A stretch of DNA of 64,000 bases from Pseudomonadota bacterium (lineage in GTDB: Bacteria; Pseudomonadota; Gammaproteobacteria; Burkholderiales; Burkholderiaceae_C), in assembly GCA_963205115.1 (NCBI GenBank), contig CAUJHV010000029.1, positions 186,001-250,000 of the forward strand, in the 5' to 3' direction. The position numbers were made by a program, and so were the translations under genes. The notes below the pieces were generated by a model. The model ran no database searches, was not told the DNA's origin, and saw only the letters and a program-made list of their open reading frames with translations. Shown piece by piece: positions 52,645-61,427 of the stretch (position 1 is the first letter of the stretch; every line of letters starts with the position of its first letter).

Positions 52645-53814
52645 ATGCACACCCAGGTCGCCATCATCGGCGCCGGCCCAGCCGGGCTGCTGCTTGCCGA
52701 GATCCTGCACCACCACGGCGTGCACAGCGTCGTGCTGGAACGGCAGCCGCGTGCGCACGTGCTCGGGCGCATTCGTGCCGGCGTGCTGGAGCAGACCACC
52801 GTGGACGTGCTGCGCGCGCACGGCCTGGCGGGGCGGCTGGACCGCGAAGGCCATCCGCACGACGGCATGAAGATCGTCTGGGCCGGGCGCAGCAGCTATT
52901 TCATCGACGTGCACCAGCACCAGGGCAAGCGCTTCGTGGCCTATGGCCAGACGCAGATCCAGGAAGACCTGTTCGCGGCGGCGGACCGGCGTGGCGCGCA
53001 GGTGCTGCACGGCGTCGAGGATGTCCAGCTGCAAGACATCGACGGTGCCACGCCGCGGGTCGTCTTCCGACATGAAGGGCAGCCGCGCCAACTCGCCTGC
53101 GACTTCATCGCCGGTTGCGACGGCTTCCACGGCGTGAGCCGCCGCGCGATGCCGCCGCAGGTGCTGCAGGAGTTCGAGAAGGTCTATCCGTTTGGATGGT
53201 TAGGTGTGCTGTCGCAGACGCCACCCCTGCCCGACATCACCTATGCCAACCACCCGCGTGGCTTTGCGCTGGCTTCGATGCGCAACCCCATGCTCAGCCG
53301 CTACTACGTGCAGGTGACGCTGGACGCCCGACTGGAGGACTGGCCCGACGAGCGCTTCTGGGACGAGCTCAAGGCCCGCTTCCCGCCCGACATGGCCGAG
53401 GCCATCGTCACCGGGCCATCGATCGAGAGTTCGATCGCCCCGCTGCGCAGCTATGTGGCCGAGCCCATGCGCCATGGCCGGCTCTTCCTGGCCGGTGACG
53501 CCGCCCACATCGTGCCGCCCACCGGCGCCAAGGGCCTGAACCTGGCGGTGTCGGATGTGCACTACCTCGGCCGCGCCCTGGGGGCCTTCTACCGCGAAGG
53601 GTCGAGCGGGCTGATCGACAGCTACAGCGCCACGGCGCTGCGGCGGGTGTGGCATGCCGTGCGCACGTCGTGGTACCTCACCAACCTGCTGCACCGGTTT
53701 CCGGGCGCCAGCGCGTTCGACCAGCGTGCGCAGGAGTACGAACTCGACTACATCAGCGCCTCGCCAGCCGCCCAGCGTGCACTGGCAGAGCAGTACGCGG
53801 GGCTGGATCTGTGA
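52645..53814 (+). CDS. pobA: 4-hydroxybenzoate 3-monooxygenase
   Basis: A 389-residue flavoprotein monooxygenase that converts 4-hydroxybenzoate to protocatechuate with NADPH and O2. The FAD motif GAGPAG is at 9-14, and the class A landmarks GRIRAGVLEQ and GDAAHIVPPTGAKGLNLA are present. The substrate-pocket region reads FALASMRNPMLSRYYVQ. It keeps the Ser, Arg and Tyr that correspond to Ser212, Arg214 and Tyr222 of the Pseudomonas enzyme by alignment from memory. Length and the C-terminal YAGLDL end match PobA. It sits between gor and the TodS-like kinase. In a toluene-4-monooxygenase region it would take 4-hydroxybenzoate derived from p-cresol, an inference. Confidence 0.9.
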   Translation: MHTQVAIIGAGPAGLLLAEILHHHGVHSVVLERQPRAHVLGRIRAGVLEQTTVDVLRAHGLAGRLDREGHPHDGMKIVWAGRSSYFIDVHQHQGKRFVAYGQTQIQEDLFAAADRRGAQVLHGVEDVQLQDIDGATPRVVFRHEGQPRQLACDFIAGCDGFHGVSRRAMPPQVLQEFEKVYPFGWLGVLSQTPPLPDITYANHPRGFALASMRNPMLSRYYVQVTLDARLEDWPDERFWDELKARFPPDMAEAIVTGPSIESSIAPLRSYVAEPMRHGRLFLAGDAAHIVPPTGAKGLNLAVSDVHYLGRALGAFYREGSSGLIDSYSATALRRVWHAVRTSWYLTNLLHRFPGASAFDQRAQEYELDYISASPAAQRALAEQYAGLDL

Positions 53815-54203
53815 TCGCGGCGCGCGGTAGCGCCCCGCCGTTGCGTCTCTGACCGGCCATGGGCGGCAGCCCGGCAAAACCATTCAATCTCGATAAACAC
53901 CGACGACCCCAGCAACCATTTCGCGCCGCCCGCGCCGCGTGATGGCCTTGTCACGCGGGCACTGCGCGCAAACCCGCGCCGACAATGGCGCTCTTGAAGC
54001 CGCTGGCCAGGCCGGGCAGCTGCGCATTCGCCCCACCCGTCAGGCGCTCCTCGGGAATTCCTGGTTCACACGAATAAGGTCGTTCTCGATAATTTGCGGA
54101 TGTTCCCGGTTTTTCGCCCAGCGCCGTGCCTGCCGCCTTGCGGTCGCGGGTGTCGCCGGTCGTTCGCTGCTGCGGCGCACAGGCCCCGCAAGAGAGCCTC
54201 TGC
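53815..54203. other. 389-bp intergenic region before the sensor kinase gene
   Basis: No gene is seen. The stretch is less GC-rich than its surroundings. It contains the 9-base direct repeat TCTCGATAA at 53888-53896 and 54084-54092. The first copy continues into ATAAAC (53893-53898), which resembles the half-site of TodT/StyR boxes. Any promoter of the kinase-regulator pair should be here. The significance of the repeat is uncertain. Confidence 0.4.
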
Positions 54204-57113
54204 GTGAGCGCCACCCGGCTCGAGCTGTTCAGCCACAGTCCGTCGATCCGTGTGCGCGACGTGACGCTGTCGCAAGCCGACGACCGCCAGCGCCACCGCG
54301 AAAAGCTGGCGCGCATCGTGCTGGACGAGATGTTCCAGTTCGTCGGCTTGCTCGATGCCCAGGGGCTGACGCTTGAAATCAACAGCACTGCGCTGGAAGG
54401 CGCCGGCATCCAGCTGGACGAAATCCAGGGCAAACCCTTCTGGCAGGCACGCTGGTGGGCCGTCTCCAGCGAGACCATGGAGTACCAGCGCGAGCTGATC
54501 CGCCGCGCCAGCGCCGGCGAGTTCGTGCGCTGCGATGTCGAGGTCTACGGCCGCTCGGGCGGTGAAGAGACCATCATCGTCGACTACTCGCTGATGCCGG
54601 TGCGCGACGCGGGCGGCCGGGTGGTCTTCCTGCTGGCCGAAGGCCGCAACATCACCGAAAAGAAGCGCGCCGAAGCCGTGATCGCGCGCAAGAGCGAAGA
54701 GCTGCAAAGGCTGCTCGACCACGTGCGCCAGCTCGACCAGCTCAAGAGTGACCTCTTCGCCAACGTCAGCCACGAGCTGCGCACGCCGCTGACGTTGATC
54801 CTGGGCCCCGCGGAGGAGATGCTGGCCCACGGCACCAACCTCACCGAACTGCAGCGCCGCGACCTGACGGTGATCCACCGCAACGCGTCCACGCTGCTCA
54901 AACACGTCAACGATCTGCTCGACCTGTCCAAGCTCGACGCGCGGCGCATGACGATCAACTACGCCCGCATCGACCTCGTGCCGCTGGTGCGCATGGTCGC
55001 GGGCCACTTCCAGACGCTGGCGCCGCCGCGCGGGCTGAGCTACGCGATCAGCACGCCGGACACGCTGCCGGCCGAGGTGGACGCCGAGAAGATCGAACAG
55101 GTGCTGCTGAACCTGCTGTCCAACGCCTTCAAGTTCACGCCGGCGGGCGGGCGCATCCACTGCGCGCTGGAAGCCATCGGCGAAGGCCACGTGCTGCTGA
55201 GCGTGCAGGACAGCGGCCCTGGCGTCGCGCCCGAGATGCGGCGCACGATCTTCGAGCGCTTTCGCCAGGCGCAGCAGGCCACCACGCGCAGCTATGGCGG
55301 CACGGGTCTTGGCCTGGCCATCGCCAAGGAGCTGGTCGATCTGCACCAGGGCACGATCAGCGTGGCGCCGGCGCCTGGCGGTGGCTCGCTGTTCCAGGTG
55401 GAGATGCCGCGCCAGGCGCCGGACGGCGCGTTTGTGCGCAGCGGTCTGGTCGTCGACGATTCCGCGCGACGCGAAGCCGTGGCCGAAGGCGTGGTGGCCG
55501 AGTTGCAGCCGTCCGACGCCGACGCGGTCTTCGAGCAGCGCAGGCCCGACCGCCCCAGCATCCTGGTGGTCGAGGACAACCACGAGATGCGCCGCTTCAT
55601 CGTCGAGTCGCTGGCGCAGGAGTACGACATGGTCTCGGTCGCGGATGGCGAATCGGGCCTGGCGCGCGCGCTGGCCGAACTTCCGGATCTGGTCGTCACC
55701 GACCTGATGCTGCCGCGCCTGGGCGGCGACGGGCTGGTGCAGGCGTTGCGCCAGCGGCCGGGACTGGCGAACGTGCCCATCCTCGTGCTCTCGGCCAAGG
55801 ACGACGACGCGCTGCGCACACGGCTGCTGGCCGAATCGGTGCAGGACTACGTCACCAAGCCTTTCTCGGCCAACGAGTTGCGTGCACGCGTGCGCAACCT
55901 GGTCACGGTCAAGCGCGCGCGCGACATGCTGCAGCGCGAACTGGCCACGCAGAACGAAGACCTTGCGCAGTTGGCGGAGCAGCTCATCGCCAACCGCCAG
56001 GCGCTGCAGGCCTCCGAATACCGCTGGTGGGCGATCTACGAACACTCGCCGGTGGGCATCGCACTGGCCGATGCGAGCGGCGCCTTCCGCACGACGAACC
56101 CGGCCTTCCGGGCGATGGTGGGCTACGAACCCGAGACCTTGCACCAGCTGAGCCTGCCCCAGCTCACGCCGGAAGACGACCGCGCGGCCGCCGAGCTGCG
56201 GCTGCAGCGCCTGCTCAGCGGCGAGGTCGAGGAGCACCACCTGCAGCGCCGTTTCCTGCGCCGCGACGGCAGCATCGCCTGGGCCAACACCAGTGTCTCG
56301 CTGGTGCCCGCGTCCGACCGCACACCGCGCCAGCTGATCATGGTGGCCGAGGACATCACCGAGCGCAAACGCGCCGAGCAGGCGCTGTCGAAGGCGCAGG
56401 AAGAGATCGCCCGCGTGTCGCGGGCCTCCACGCTGGGCGAGCTGGCGGCGTCGATCGCGCACGAGGTCAACCAGCCGCTGGGCGCCGTCGTCGTCAACGG
56501 CCATGCCTGCCTGCGCTGGCTGCAGGCCCGGCCGCCGAGCGGGTCGGAAGCCACGGCGGCGGTCGAGCGCATCATCCGTGACGCCAACCGCGCCAGTGCC
56601 GTGATCGCGCGCATCCGCGCCTTCCTCAAGCGCGACGAGGTGCGGCGTGACCTGATCGACGCCGACGGCGTGATCCGCGAGGTGATCGAGCTCGTGCGGC
56701 CCGAGGCCGCCAAGCAAGGCATCCGCATCCGCCACAGCCCGGCAGCTGAGCTGCCGCCGGTGCTGGCCGACCGCATACAGCTGCAGCAGGTGGTGCTGAA
56801 CCTGCTGCTCAACGGCATCGAGGCCATGGTCGATACCGCACCGGCCCAGCGCGTGCTGGCCGTGGCCACGCGTGCACACGACAAGGACAGCGTCGCCATC
56901 GACGTGCGCGACGCCGGCCATGGCATCGGCGCCGACGACCGCGACCGCATCTTCGATGCCTTCCACACCACCAAGGCCGAAGGCATGGGCATGGGGCTGG
57001 CGATCAGCCGCTCGATCGTCGAGTCCCACGGCGGCCGCATCTGGGTGACGCCGCACACGGGCCCCGGCGTGACCTTCTCCTTCACCCTTCCCTGCGAGCG
57101 AGGCCGACCATGA
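54204..57113 (+). CDS. TodS/StyS/TmoS-like hybrid sensor histidine kinase
   Basis: A 969-residue double-kinase phosphorelay sensor for aromatic compounds. The order is PAS-1 (about 40-155), histidine kinase 1 with H190 in NVSHELRTP, receiver with D500 in VVTDLMLPR, PAS-2 (about 605-720) and histidine kinase 2 with H753 in IAHEVNQPLG. H190 and D500 have the same numbers as in TodS when translation starts at GTG 54204, which supports that start. PAS-1 keeps F46, I74, F79 and W85, positions I recall as lining the toluene pocket of TodS. No membrane segment is present. It is coupled by a four-base overlap to the response regulator gene. The tmo operon convergent to it is the likely target system. 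Confidence 0.9.
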   Translation: MSATRLELFSHSPSIRVRDVTLSQADDRQRHREKLARIVLDEMFQFVGLLDAQGLTLEINSTALEGAGIQLDEIQGKPFWQARWWAVSSETMEYQRELIRRASAGEFVRCDVEVYGRSGGEETIIVDYSLMPVRDAGGRVVFLLAEGRNITEKKRAEAVIARKSEELQRLLDHVRQLDQLKSDLFANVSHELRTPLTLILGPAEEMLAHGTNLTELQRRDLTVIHRNASTLLKHVNDLLDLSKLDARRMTINYARIDLVPLVRMVAGHFQTLAPPRGLSYAISTPDTLPAEVDAEKIEQVLLNLLSNAFKFTPAGGRIHCALEAIGEGHVLLSVQDSGPGVAPEMRRTIFERFRQAQQATTRSYGGTGLGLAIAKELVDLHQGTISVAPAPGGGSLFQVEMPRQAPDGAFVRSGLVVDDSARREAVAEGVVAELQPSDADAVFEQRRPDRPSILVVEDNHEMRRFIVESLAQEYDMVSVADGESGLARALAELPDLVVTDLMLPRLGGDGLVQALRQRPGLANVPILVLSAKDDDALRTRLLAESVQDYVTKPFSANELRARVRNLVTVKRARDMLQRELATQNEDLAQLAEQLIANRQALQASEYRWWAIYEHSPVGIALADASGAFRTTNPAFRAMVGYEPETLHQLSLPQLTPEDDRAAAELRLQRLLSGEVEEHHLQRRFLRRDGSIAWANTSVSLVPASDRTPRQLIMVAEDITERKRAEQALSKAQEEIARVSRASTLGELAASIAHEVNQPLGAVVVNGHACLRWLQARPPSGSEATAAVERIIRDANRASAVIARIRAFLKRDEVRRDLIDADGVIREVIELVRPEAAKQGIRIRHSPAAELPPVLADRIQLQQVVLNLLLNGIEAMVDTAPAQRVLAVATRAHDKDSVAIDVRDAGHGIGADDRDRIFDAFHTTKAEGMGMGLAISRSIVESHGGRIWVTPHTGPGVTFSFTLPCERGRP

Positions 57114-57811
57114 ACGCCATCCAACATCCCGAAAAGGCCCAGGTTTTTGTGGTCGACGACGACCTTTCCGTGCGCGAAGCCATGAGCAGCCTGATCCGCT
57201 CGGTCGGGCTGGGCGTCGACACCTTCGCCTCGGCCGCGGAATTCCTGTCGCGCTTTCGCCGGCCCGACACCGCCGCCTGCCTGGTGCTGGACGTGCGCAT
57301 GCCCGGCATGAGCGGGCTGGAGCTGCAAAGGCACCTGGGCGAAACCGGCCACCACCTGCCCATCGTCTTCATCACCGGGCACGGCGATATCCCGATGACC
57401 GTGCGTGCGATCAAGGCCGGCGCCATCGAGTTCCTGCCCAAGCCCTTCCGCGACCAGGACCTGCTGGAGGCCATCACCCAATCGCTGCAGCAGGACGAAG
57501 CCGCACAGGCCACGCGCCTGCGCCTGGCCGAATTGCGGGCGCGGCTGGCCAGCCTGACGCCGCGCGAACTGGAGGTGCTGCCGATGATGCTCAAGGGCCT
57601 GCGCAACAAGCAGGCCGCGCATGCGCTGGGCATCGCCGAGGTCACGGTCAAGGTGCACCGCCACCACATCATGGAGAAGATGCAGGCCTCGTCGGTGCCC
57701 GACCTCGTCGAGATGATCAATACCCTGCGCCAGGGTGAATCGGCGACTCGAACGTCCGACCTCAGCGGACCGGGTTCAGAAGCGCTGGGTGCCGGGCGCC
57801 GGGTTCACTGA
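57110..57811 (+). CDS. TodT/StyR-like response regulator
   Basis: A 233-residue FixJ-type regulator. The receiver domain has the acidic pair VVDDD near residue 15, the phospho-acceptor D61 in LVLDVRMPGMSG, and the conserved Lys at about 111 in FLPKPF. A LuxR-type HTH near residues 150-205 contains LTPRELEVLPMMLKGLRNKQAAHALGIAEVTVKVH, in parts. Its ATG overlaps the kinase stop (ATGA), so the pair is one unit. TodT and StyR activate toluene or styrene operons from ATAAAC-type boxes. The C-terminal tail after about residue 210 is short and Ser/Gly-rich. It is convergent with tmoE. Confidence 0.9.
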   Translation: MNAIQHPEKAQVFVVDDDLSVREAMSSLIRSVGLGVDTFASAAEFLSRFRRPDTAACLVLDVRMPGMSGLELQRHLGETGHHLPIVFITGHGDIPMTVRAIKAGAIEFLPKPFRDQDLLEAITQSLQQDEAAQATRLRLAELRARLASLTPRELEVLPMMLKGLRNKQAAHALGIAEVTVKVHRHHIMEKMQASSVPDLVEMINTLRQGESATRTSDLSGPGSEALGAGRRVH

Positions 57812-57835
57812 CCCCCTCCACCCCGCCTCGGCGAT

Positions 57836-57860
57836 GGCCCCAGCCATGGCGGGCGGGGCC
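57836..57860. terminator. Imperfect hairpin between convergent regulator and tmoE genes
   Basis: GGCCCC (57836-57841) and GGGGCC (57855-57860) can pair around a partly paired 13-base centre. It lies in the 59-base gap between the convergent response regulator and tmoE genes and might end both transcripts. There is no U-tract. Confidence 0.3.
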
Positions 57861-57870
57861 CCGCGAGGAT

Positions 57871-58857
57871 TCACAGCCCGACGCCGCGCCTGAACTGCGC
57901 TGCAGCCGCCGTGGCCTTGGCGCCGATGCCCGGCGCATCGGGCAGCGCGGCGCAGTAGGCCGCCACGGCCTTGTCGGCCAGGGGCTCCCACTTCTGCACC
58001 CAGCCGCGCATCACCTCCAGGTTGCCCGGCTGCCCGAGCGCCATGCGCACGAGTTCGGTGGCCCAGCGGCGGTGCCGTTGCGCGTCGAGCAACTGCGCGT
58101 CGGTGATCAGGCCCAGCAAGGTGTCACCGTTGTGCCGGGCAGCCTCGCCCAGGCCGCGCAGCACCGCTTCTTCGACGGCAGGCCGCACGACCAGGTTCAG
58201 GGCAGTGAAGCTCTCGGCCCAGTCCCAGGCCACCAGCGCACGTTCGACCAACTCGCGCCAGCCCTGCCAGGCGGCGTCCTGTTCCCAGTAGCCGCGCTCG
58301 TCACGTCCGAAGCCCAGCGCCGGGAAGCTGTTCGAGAGTTCCTTGGTGCGATACGCCGTGTGTGAGAGCCAGCGCAGCGAGTCGGCCGTCTGGTAGGTGG
58401 CGCAGTTGGAGATCGTCGAGGCCGGCGCCATCTGCGACAGATAGGCCGAGCCCATCTGCAGCGTGTGGAACAGGTAGCGCGCCGGGGTGTACAACCGCGC
58501 CAGCGAGCCGGCCCAGGTTTTCTCCAGCATGCTGTCGTGGCCACGCGCCGAGAACTGCTCCAGCAGCCCGGCGACATAGGTCTCCTGCCCGTCCTGCTGC
58601 ATGTTGTAGGTGCGGTAGACCATCTCGTCCGGGTCGCGGAAGGCGTTCCAGTCCGGGTGCGTCAGCGGCGAGGCGTTGCGGTGCGTCTTGAACCACTGCG
58701 CCATCTCGAAATTCGGATCCAGCTCGAAAGGCGCGTCCGGGTTGTCGGTGTGGAAATGCAGGTTCGTCGAGACGATCTCGTACTCGCTGGGCTTGCGCCG
58801 GCGCCCCGCGAGGTGGCTCCAGGTCTTCAGCGGCTTCAGGACTTCGGGTTGGGACAT
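57871..58857 (-). CDS. tmoE: Toluene-4-monooxygenase-type hydroxylase beta subunit
   Basis: A 328-residue beta subunit of a soluble diiron aromatic monooxygenase, essentially the length of TmoE (327). It begins PLKTWSHLAGRRRKPSEYEIVSTNLHFH and contains SNCATYQTADSLRWLSHTAYRTKEL, as expected for the family, read in parts. The beta subunit has no iron and supports the alpha subunit fold. It lies 14 bases after tmoD and is the last gene of this operon here: no tmoF reductase follows, and the next gene is convergent. The hydroxylase would be (TmoA-TmoE-TmoB)2. Confidence 0.9.
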   Translation of the reverse strand: MSQPEVLKPLKTWSHLAGRRRKPSEYEIVSTNLHFHTDNPDAPFELDPNFEMAQWFKTHRNASPLTHPDWNAFRDPDEMVYRTYNMQQDGQETYVAGLLEQFSARGHDSMLEKTWAGSLARLYTPARYLFHTLQMGSAYLSQMAPASTISNCATYQTADSLRWLSHTAYRTKELSNSFPALGFGRDERGYWEQDAAWQGWRELVERALVAWDWAESFTALNLVVRPAVEEAVLRGLGEAARHNGDTLLGLITDAQLLDAQRHRRWATELVRMALGQPGNLEVMRGWVQKWEPLADKAVAAYCAALPDAPGIGAKATAAAAQFRRGVGL

Positions 58858-58871
58858 GGCGGCGGTCTCCT

Positions 58872-59186
58872 TCAGAGCGTCTTCTCGTAGTAGAAGCGGA
58901 CATAGTCGTCCGCCGTCTCGATGCGGCCTGCAAACGAGCCGAGGTTGACCTCGAGCTCAGACATCTTGAACGGCCGTCCCAGCGTGCGTTCCAGCGTCTC
59001 GCGGCGCAGGATCAACTCGCCTTCGGTGTCGATGCGCACATAGGCCAGCTTGTCGTCGACACGGATGGTCTTGCCGGGGTTGTCTTCCTCGGCGGCCTCG
59101 ATCACCCCGGCGGTGATGGGGCTGGCGCGCAGCACGGGGCCGACGCGGTTGTTGCGGTAGGCGTGGGCGGTTTTTTCTTGGCTCAT
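58872..59186 (-). CDS. tmoD: Toluene-4-monooxygenase-type effector (coupling) protein
   Basis: A 104-residue cofactor-less effector protein, near the 103 residues of TmoD. It contains [28 protein letters not shown] and the ending [20 protein letters not shown], typical of the family. Effector proteins bind the hydroxylase and tune catalysis and regioselectivity. The ATG at 59186 gives the standard length, while an in-frame upstream start would add residues without homology. It lies between tmoC and tmoE with a 19-base gap before it. Confidence 0.92.
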   Translation of the reverse strand: MSQEKTAHAYRNNRVGPVLRASPITAGVIEAAEEDNPGKTIRVDDKLAYVRIDTEGELILRRETLERTLGRPFKMSELEVNLGSFAGRIETADDYVRFYYEKTL

Positions 59187-59205
59187 GGTGGGGTTCCGGT
59201 GGTGT

Positions 59206-59541
59206 TCAGGCGTGGGCGAACAGCGGTTGGATGCCTTCGACGTCGACAAGCACATCGTCACCGTCGAGCTTCACGGGGTACGGGGCCAGCTGGCAGTCGC
59301 CCGGGTTGATGCCCTTGCCGCTGCGTGCATCGAAAGTCCATTGGTGCGCCCTGCACATCAGCACCTGGCCGTCGAAACTGCCTTCGCACAGCGGGATGTC
59401 CTGGTGCGGGCACTTGCCCTGGAAGGCTCGCACATCGCCGCCTTCCAGGCCGACGAGGACGATGACGTGTTCCTGTACCCGAACCTCGTTGATCTCGCCT
59501 TCCCAGACGTCGTCCAGGGTGCAGACCTTCTGAAACGCCAT
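59206..59541 (-). CDS. tmoC: Toluene-4-monooxygenase-type Rieske ferredoxin
   Basis: A 111-residue Rieske [2Fe-2S] ferredoxin that carries electrons from a reductase to the hydroxylase. The cluster ligands are C44 and H46 in KCPHQD, and C63 and H66 in MCRAHQW. The length matches TmoC (112). The gene lies nine bases after tmoB. Its normal electron donor, the NADH reductase TmoF, is not encoded in the window. Confidence 0.93.
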   Translation of the reverse strand: MAFQKVCTLDDVWEGEINEVRVQEHVIVLVGLEGGDVRAFQGKCPHQDIPLCEGSFDGQVLMCRAHQWTFDARSGKGINPGDCQLAPYPVKLDGDDVLVDVEGIQPLFAHA

Positions 59542-59550
59542 GGCCGTGCC

Positions 59551-59811
59551 TCAGTCGTCGCAGAAGATGAACTCGAGCGACTCCATCGGCTTGATGTCGG
59601 TCTCGCACAGTTTGGCGTCGCGCGGGAAGAAGGTCTCGCTGCCCTGGCGGCGCACGCGCACGACCTTGCCCGGCCGCGGCGCGACACGCCGGCCGACGGA
59701 ATGGTGCGCAGCAGCGGCCGCCACCTGGTCCATCGTGTTTTCCGTGTCCACCGGCAGCAGTTGCAGCACGAAGTCGTACTGGAAGTTGGAAATCAGGGGA
59801 AAGAGTGCCAT
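59551..59811 (-). CDS. tmoB: Toluene-4-monooxygenase-type hydroxylase gamma subunit
   Basis: An 86-residue gamma subunit, near the 84 residues of TmoB. It begins ALFPLISNFQYDFVLQLLPVDTENTMDQVAAAAAHHSVG (in parts) and ends KPMESLEFIFCDD. It has a ubiquitin-like fold in the structure of the family and completes the hydroxylase core. The gene lies 27 bases after tmoA. Confidence 0.92.
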   Translation of the reverse strand: MALFPLISNFQYDFVLQLLPVDTENTMDQVAAAAAHHSVGRRVAPRPGKVVRVRRQGSETFFPRDAKLCETDIKPMESLEFIFCDD

Positions 59812-59838
59812 GTCGTGTTCCTTTCGGTCGGGCCGCGT

Positions 59839-61344
59839 TCAGGCGGCCTTCTTCTGGTAGCGCTGCTGGCGGTAACTCTCGACCCACGCGTACCCGTGGG
59901 CGTCGTCGCCGATCTCGCCCGGCGCCAGGCTCATGTACTTCAGCGCGCCACCCAGGTCGGGCGGCTGGATGTGGCCGGCCAGGAAGCGGTCGACCAGCGT
60001 GAGGTGGTCGCGGTAGCGCACGGGGTCCTGCTGGAACACCCAGCGGTCGATCTCGGAGTTGAAGTGGTAAGTGCGGCCCTTGTAGTCCAGCGGGTAGTCC
60101 TTGACGTTCCAGCCCTTGCCCGGAATGGCGCAGATCGGAATCTGGCTCATGTTGCAGACGATGGGCAGCGTCTCGGGCACGGTCAGCTCCGGACGGCCGG
60201 CCACGAGGTTGTCGATGATCACGTCCCAGGCCTGGCCGAACGAGTCGTTCCAGCCGGGGTACTTTTCCTCCAGCCAGTCGCGGCAGTCCGGCGTCATGCC
60301 GGCGGCGGGGTTCCACCACAGCGTGGGCCGCCAGAACCAGATGCCCATCTGGTAGGCGTGGTGCTGGTAGTCGAACTCGTTGATCATCTGGTCCCAGTAC
60401 CAGGGCAGGTCGAGACCCAGGTCGATCAGCGTGCGCTCGAACTGGCCGACGATCCACTCGGTCATGAACTCCTTGAACGACTGCTTGCGGTGCGCCAGCG
60501 GCGTGGCGTAGTCCATGGCCGTGCCGGTGAGCAGGCTGAACAGCCGCCAGGCGCGCGCAATGGCCACGTCCACGAGCTTCTGCGCCTGCTCTTTTCGACC
60601 GTTGGCGATCAGGATCTGCAGCGCCGGGCCGCCGATCTGCGCGTGCCGCGATTCGTCCGTCTGGATGCTGGAGATCAGGCTGGAGAAGGTGAAGTCGCCG
60701 GTCTCAGCCGCGTCCGCCGCCAGGCCCAGGAACTGCATGTTCGTGAAGCCGGTTTCGAAGGCGAAGGTCAGCATCACCGCGATATCCGTGGCGCTGCGTG
60801 CCAGGAAGAGATCGTCGAAGGTGTGACGCGCCGCGATCGCGCCCCATTCGTTGGTGTGGTACGCCTTGTGCGCCCAGTCGAACTGGCGGTCCTTGGAACA
60901 GTAGCTGTGCGGGAAGAACAGTTGCAGCTGCGCGTGCCGGTTCTCGTCCATCATGCCGAAGGTGGCCATGTTGCGCATGCCCGGCGCGCGGCCGAAGCGC
61001 ACCATGCGGGCCTCGGCGCTCATGGCGGCGTACTCGCCCAGCGCAATGGCGCCGTAGTGCGATTTCAGGATCGACAGCCAGCCCGGATCGGCCTCCTCGA
61101 ACATGCGGCTGCGCTCGAGTGCCGCCTTCACCGAATACGCACCCGCGTCCTTTTCGCGCTGGATGTTCACGTACTCGGCGTACGAGGTCTTGTAGGGCTC
61201 GTCGTAGGTTTCCCACTTCTCCATCGGCACGCCCATCGCGCCGGTCATGAGGTCGGGGAAGAGTTCCGATTCCTTGACGTAGGTCGGCGTCCAGTTGGTG
61301 TCGCGTGCGATGTCGTACCAGTCGCTGCGGTCGAGCAATGCCAT
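59839..61344 (-). CDS. tmoA: Toluene-4-monooxygenase-type hydroxylase alpha subunit
   Basis: A 501-residue diiron subunit that hydroxylates an aromatic ring. Numbering aligns with T4MO without gaps in the active-site part, and the iron ligands are E104, E134, H137, E197, E231 and H234. Pocket residues I100, G103, A107, F176 and T201 are those of toluene-4-monooxygenase as I recall them, which points to para-hydroxylation. The ATG at 61344 starts MALLDRSDWYD, a normal N-terminus; the longer in-frame upstream sequence is not needed. GGAGG precedes it. It is the first gene of the tmoABCDE operon and is preceded by 83 bases and the PucR gene on the same strand. Toluene, benzene or another small aromatic is the probable substrate. 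Confidence 0.94.
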   Translation of the reverse strand: MALLDRSDWYDIARDTNWTPTYVKESELFPDLMTGAMGVPMEKWETYDEPYKTSYAEYVNIQREKDAGAYSVKAALERSRMFEEADPGWLSILKSHYGAIALGEYAAMSAEARMVRFGRAPGMRNMATFGMMDENRHAQLQLFFPHSYCSKDRQFDWAHKAYHTNEWGAIAARHTFDDLFLARSATDIAVMLTFAFETGFTNMQFLGLAADAAETGDFTFSSLISSIQTDESRHAQIGGPALQILIANGRKEQAQKLVDVAIARAWRLFSLLTGTAMDYATPLAHRKQSFKEFMTEWIVGQFERTLIDLGLDLPWYWDQMINEFDYQHHAYQMGIWFWRPTLWWNPAAGMTPDCRDWLEEKYPGWNDSFGQAWDVIIDNLVAGRPELTVPETLPIVCNMSQIPICAIPGKGWNVKDYPLDYKGRTYHFNSEIDRWVFQQDPVRYRDHLTLVDRFLAGHIQPPDLGGALKYMSLAPGEIGDDAHGYAWVESYRQQRYQKKAA

Positions 61345-61427
61345 GGTTCTTGCCTCCAATGTGCGGCCGAGCATAGGCAGCACACGGCGGCGGCACCATT
61401 GCACTTTGGTTTACGGCGCTACGCCTT
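61345..61427 (-). promoter_or_regulatory. tmoA upstream region with a TodT/StyR-box-like half-site
   Basis: On the minus strand this gap reads CGTAAACCAAAGTGC (61402-61416) some 60 bases upstream of tmoA. TAAACC fits one arm of the ATAAAC-N4-GTTTAT box used by TodT/StyR; the other arm is poor. A TATGCT hexamer downstream could be a -10 element. GGAGG serves tmoA. The match is weak and unproven. Confidence 0.3.

Noticed and set aside
54066..57056. Minus-strand open frame (996 codons) opposite the sensor kinase
   Set aside because: It mirrors the kinase gene, whose relay residues and domains are intact. No domain is visible in the antisense product.
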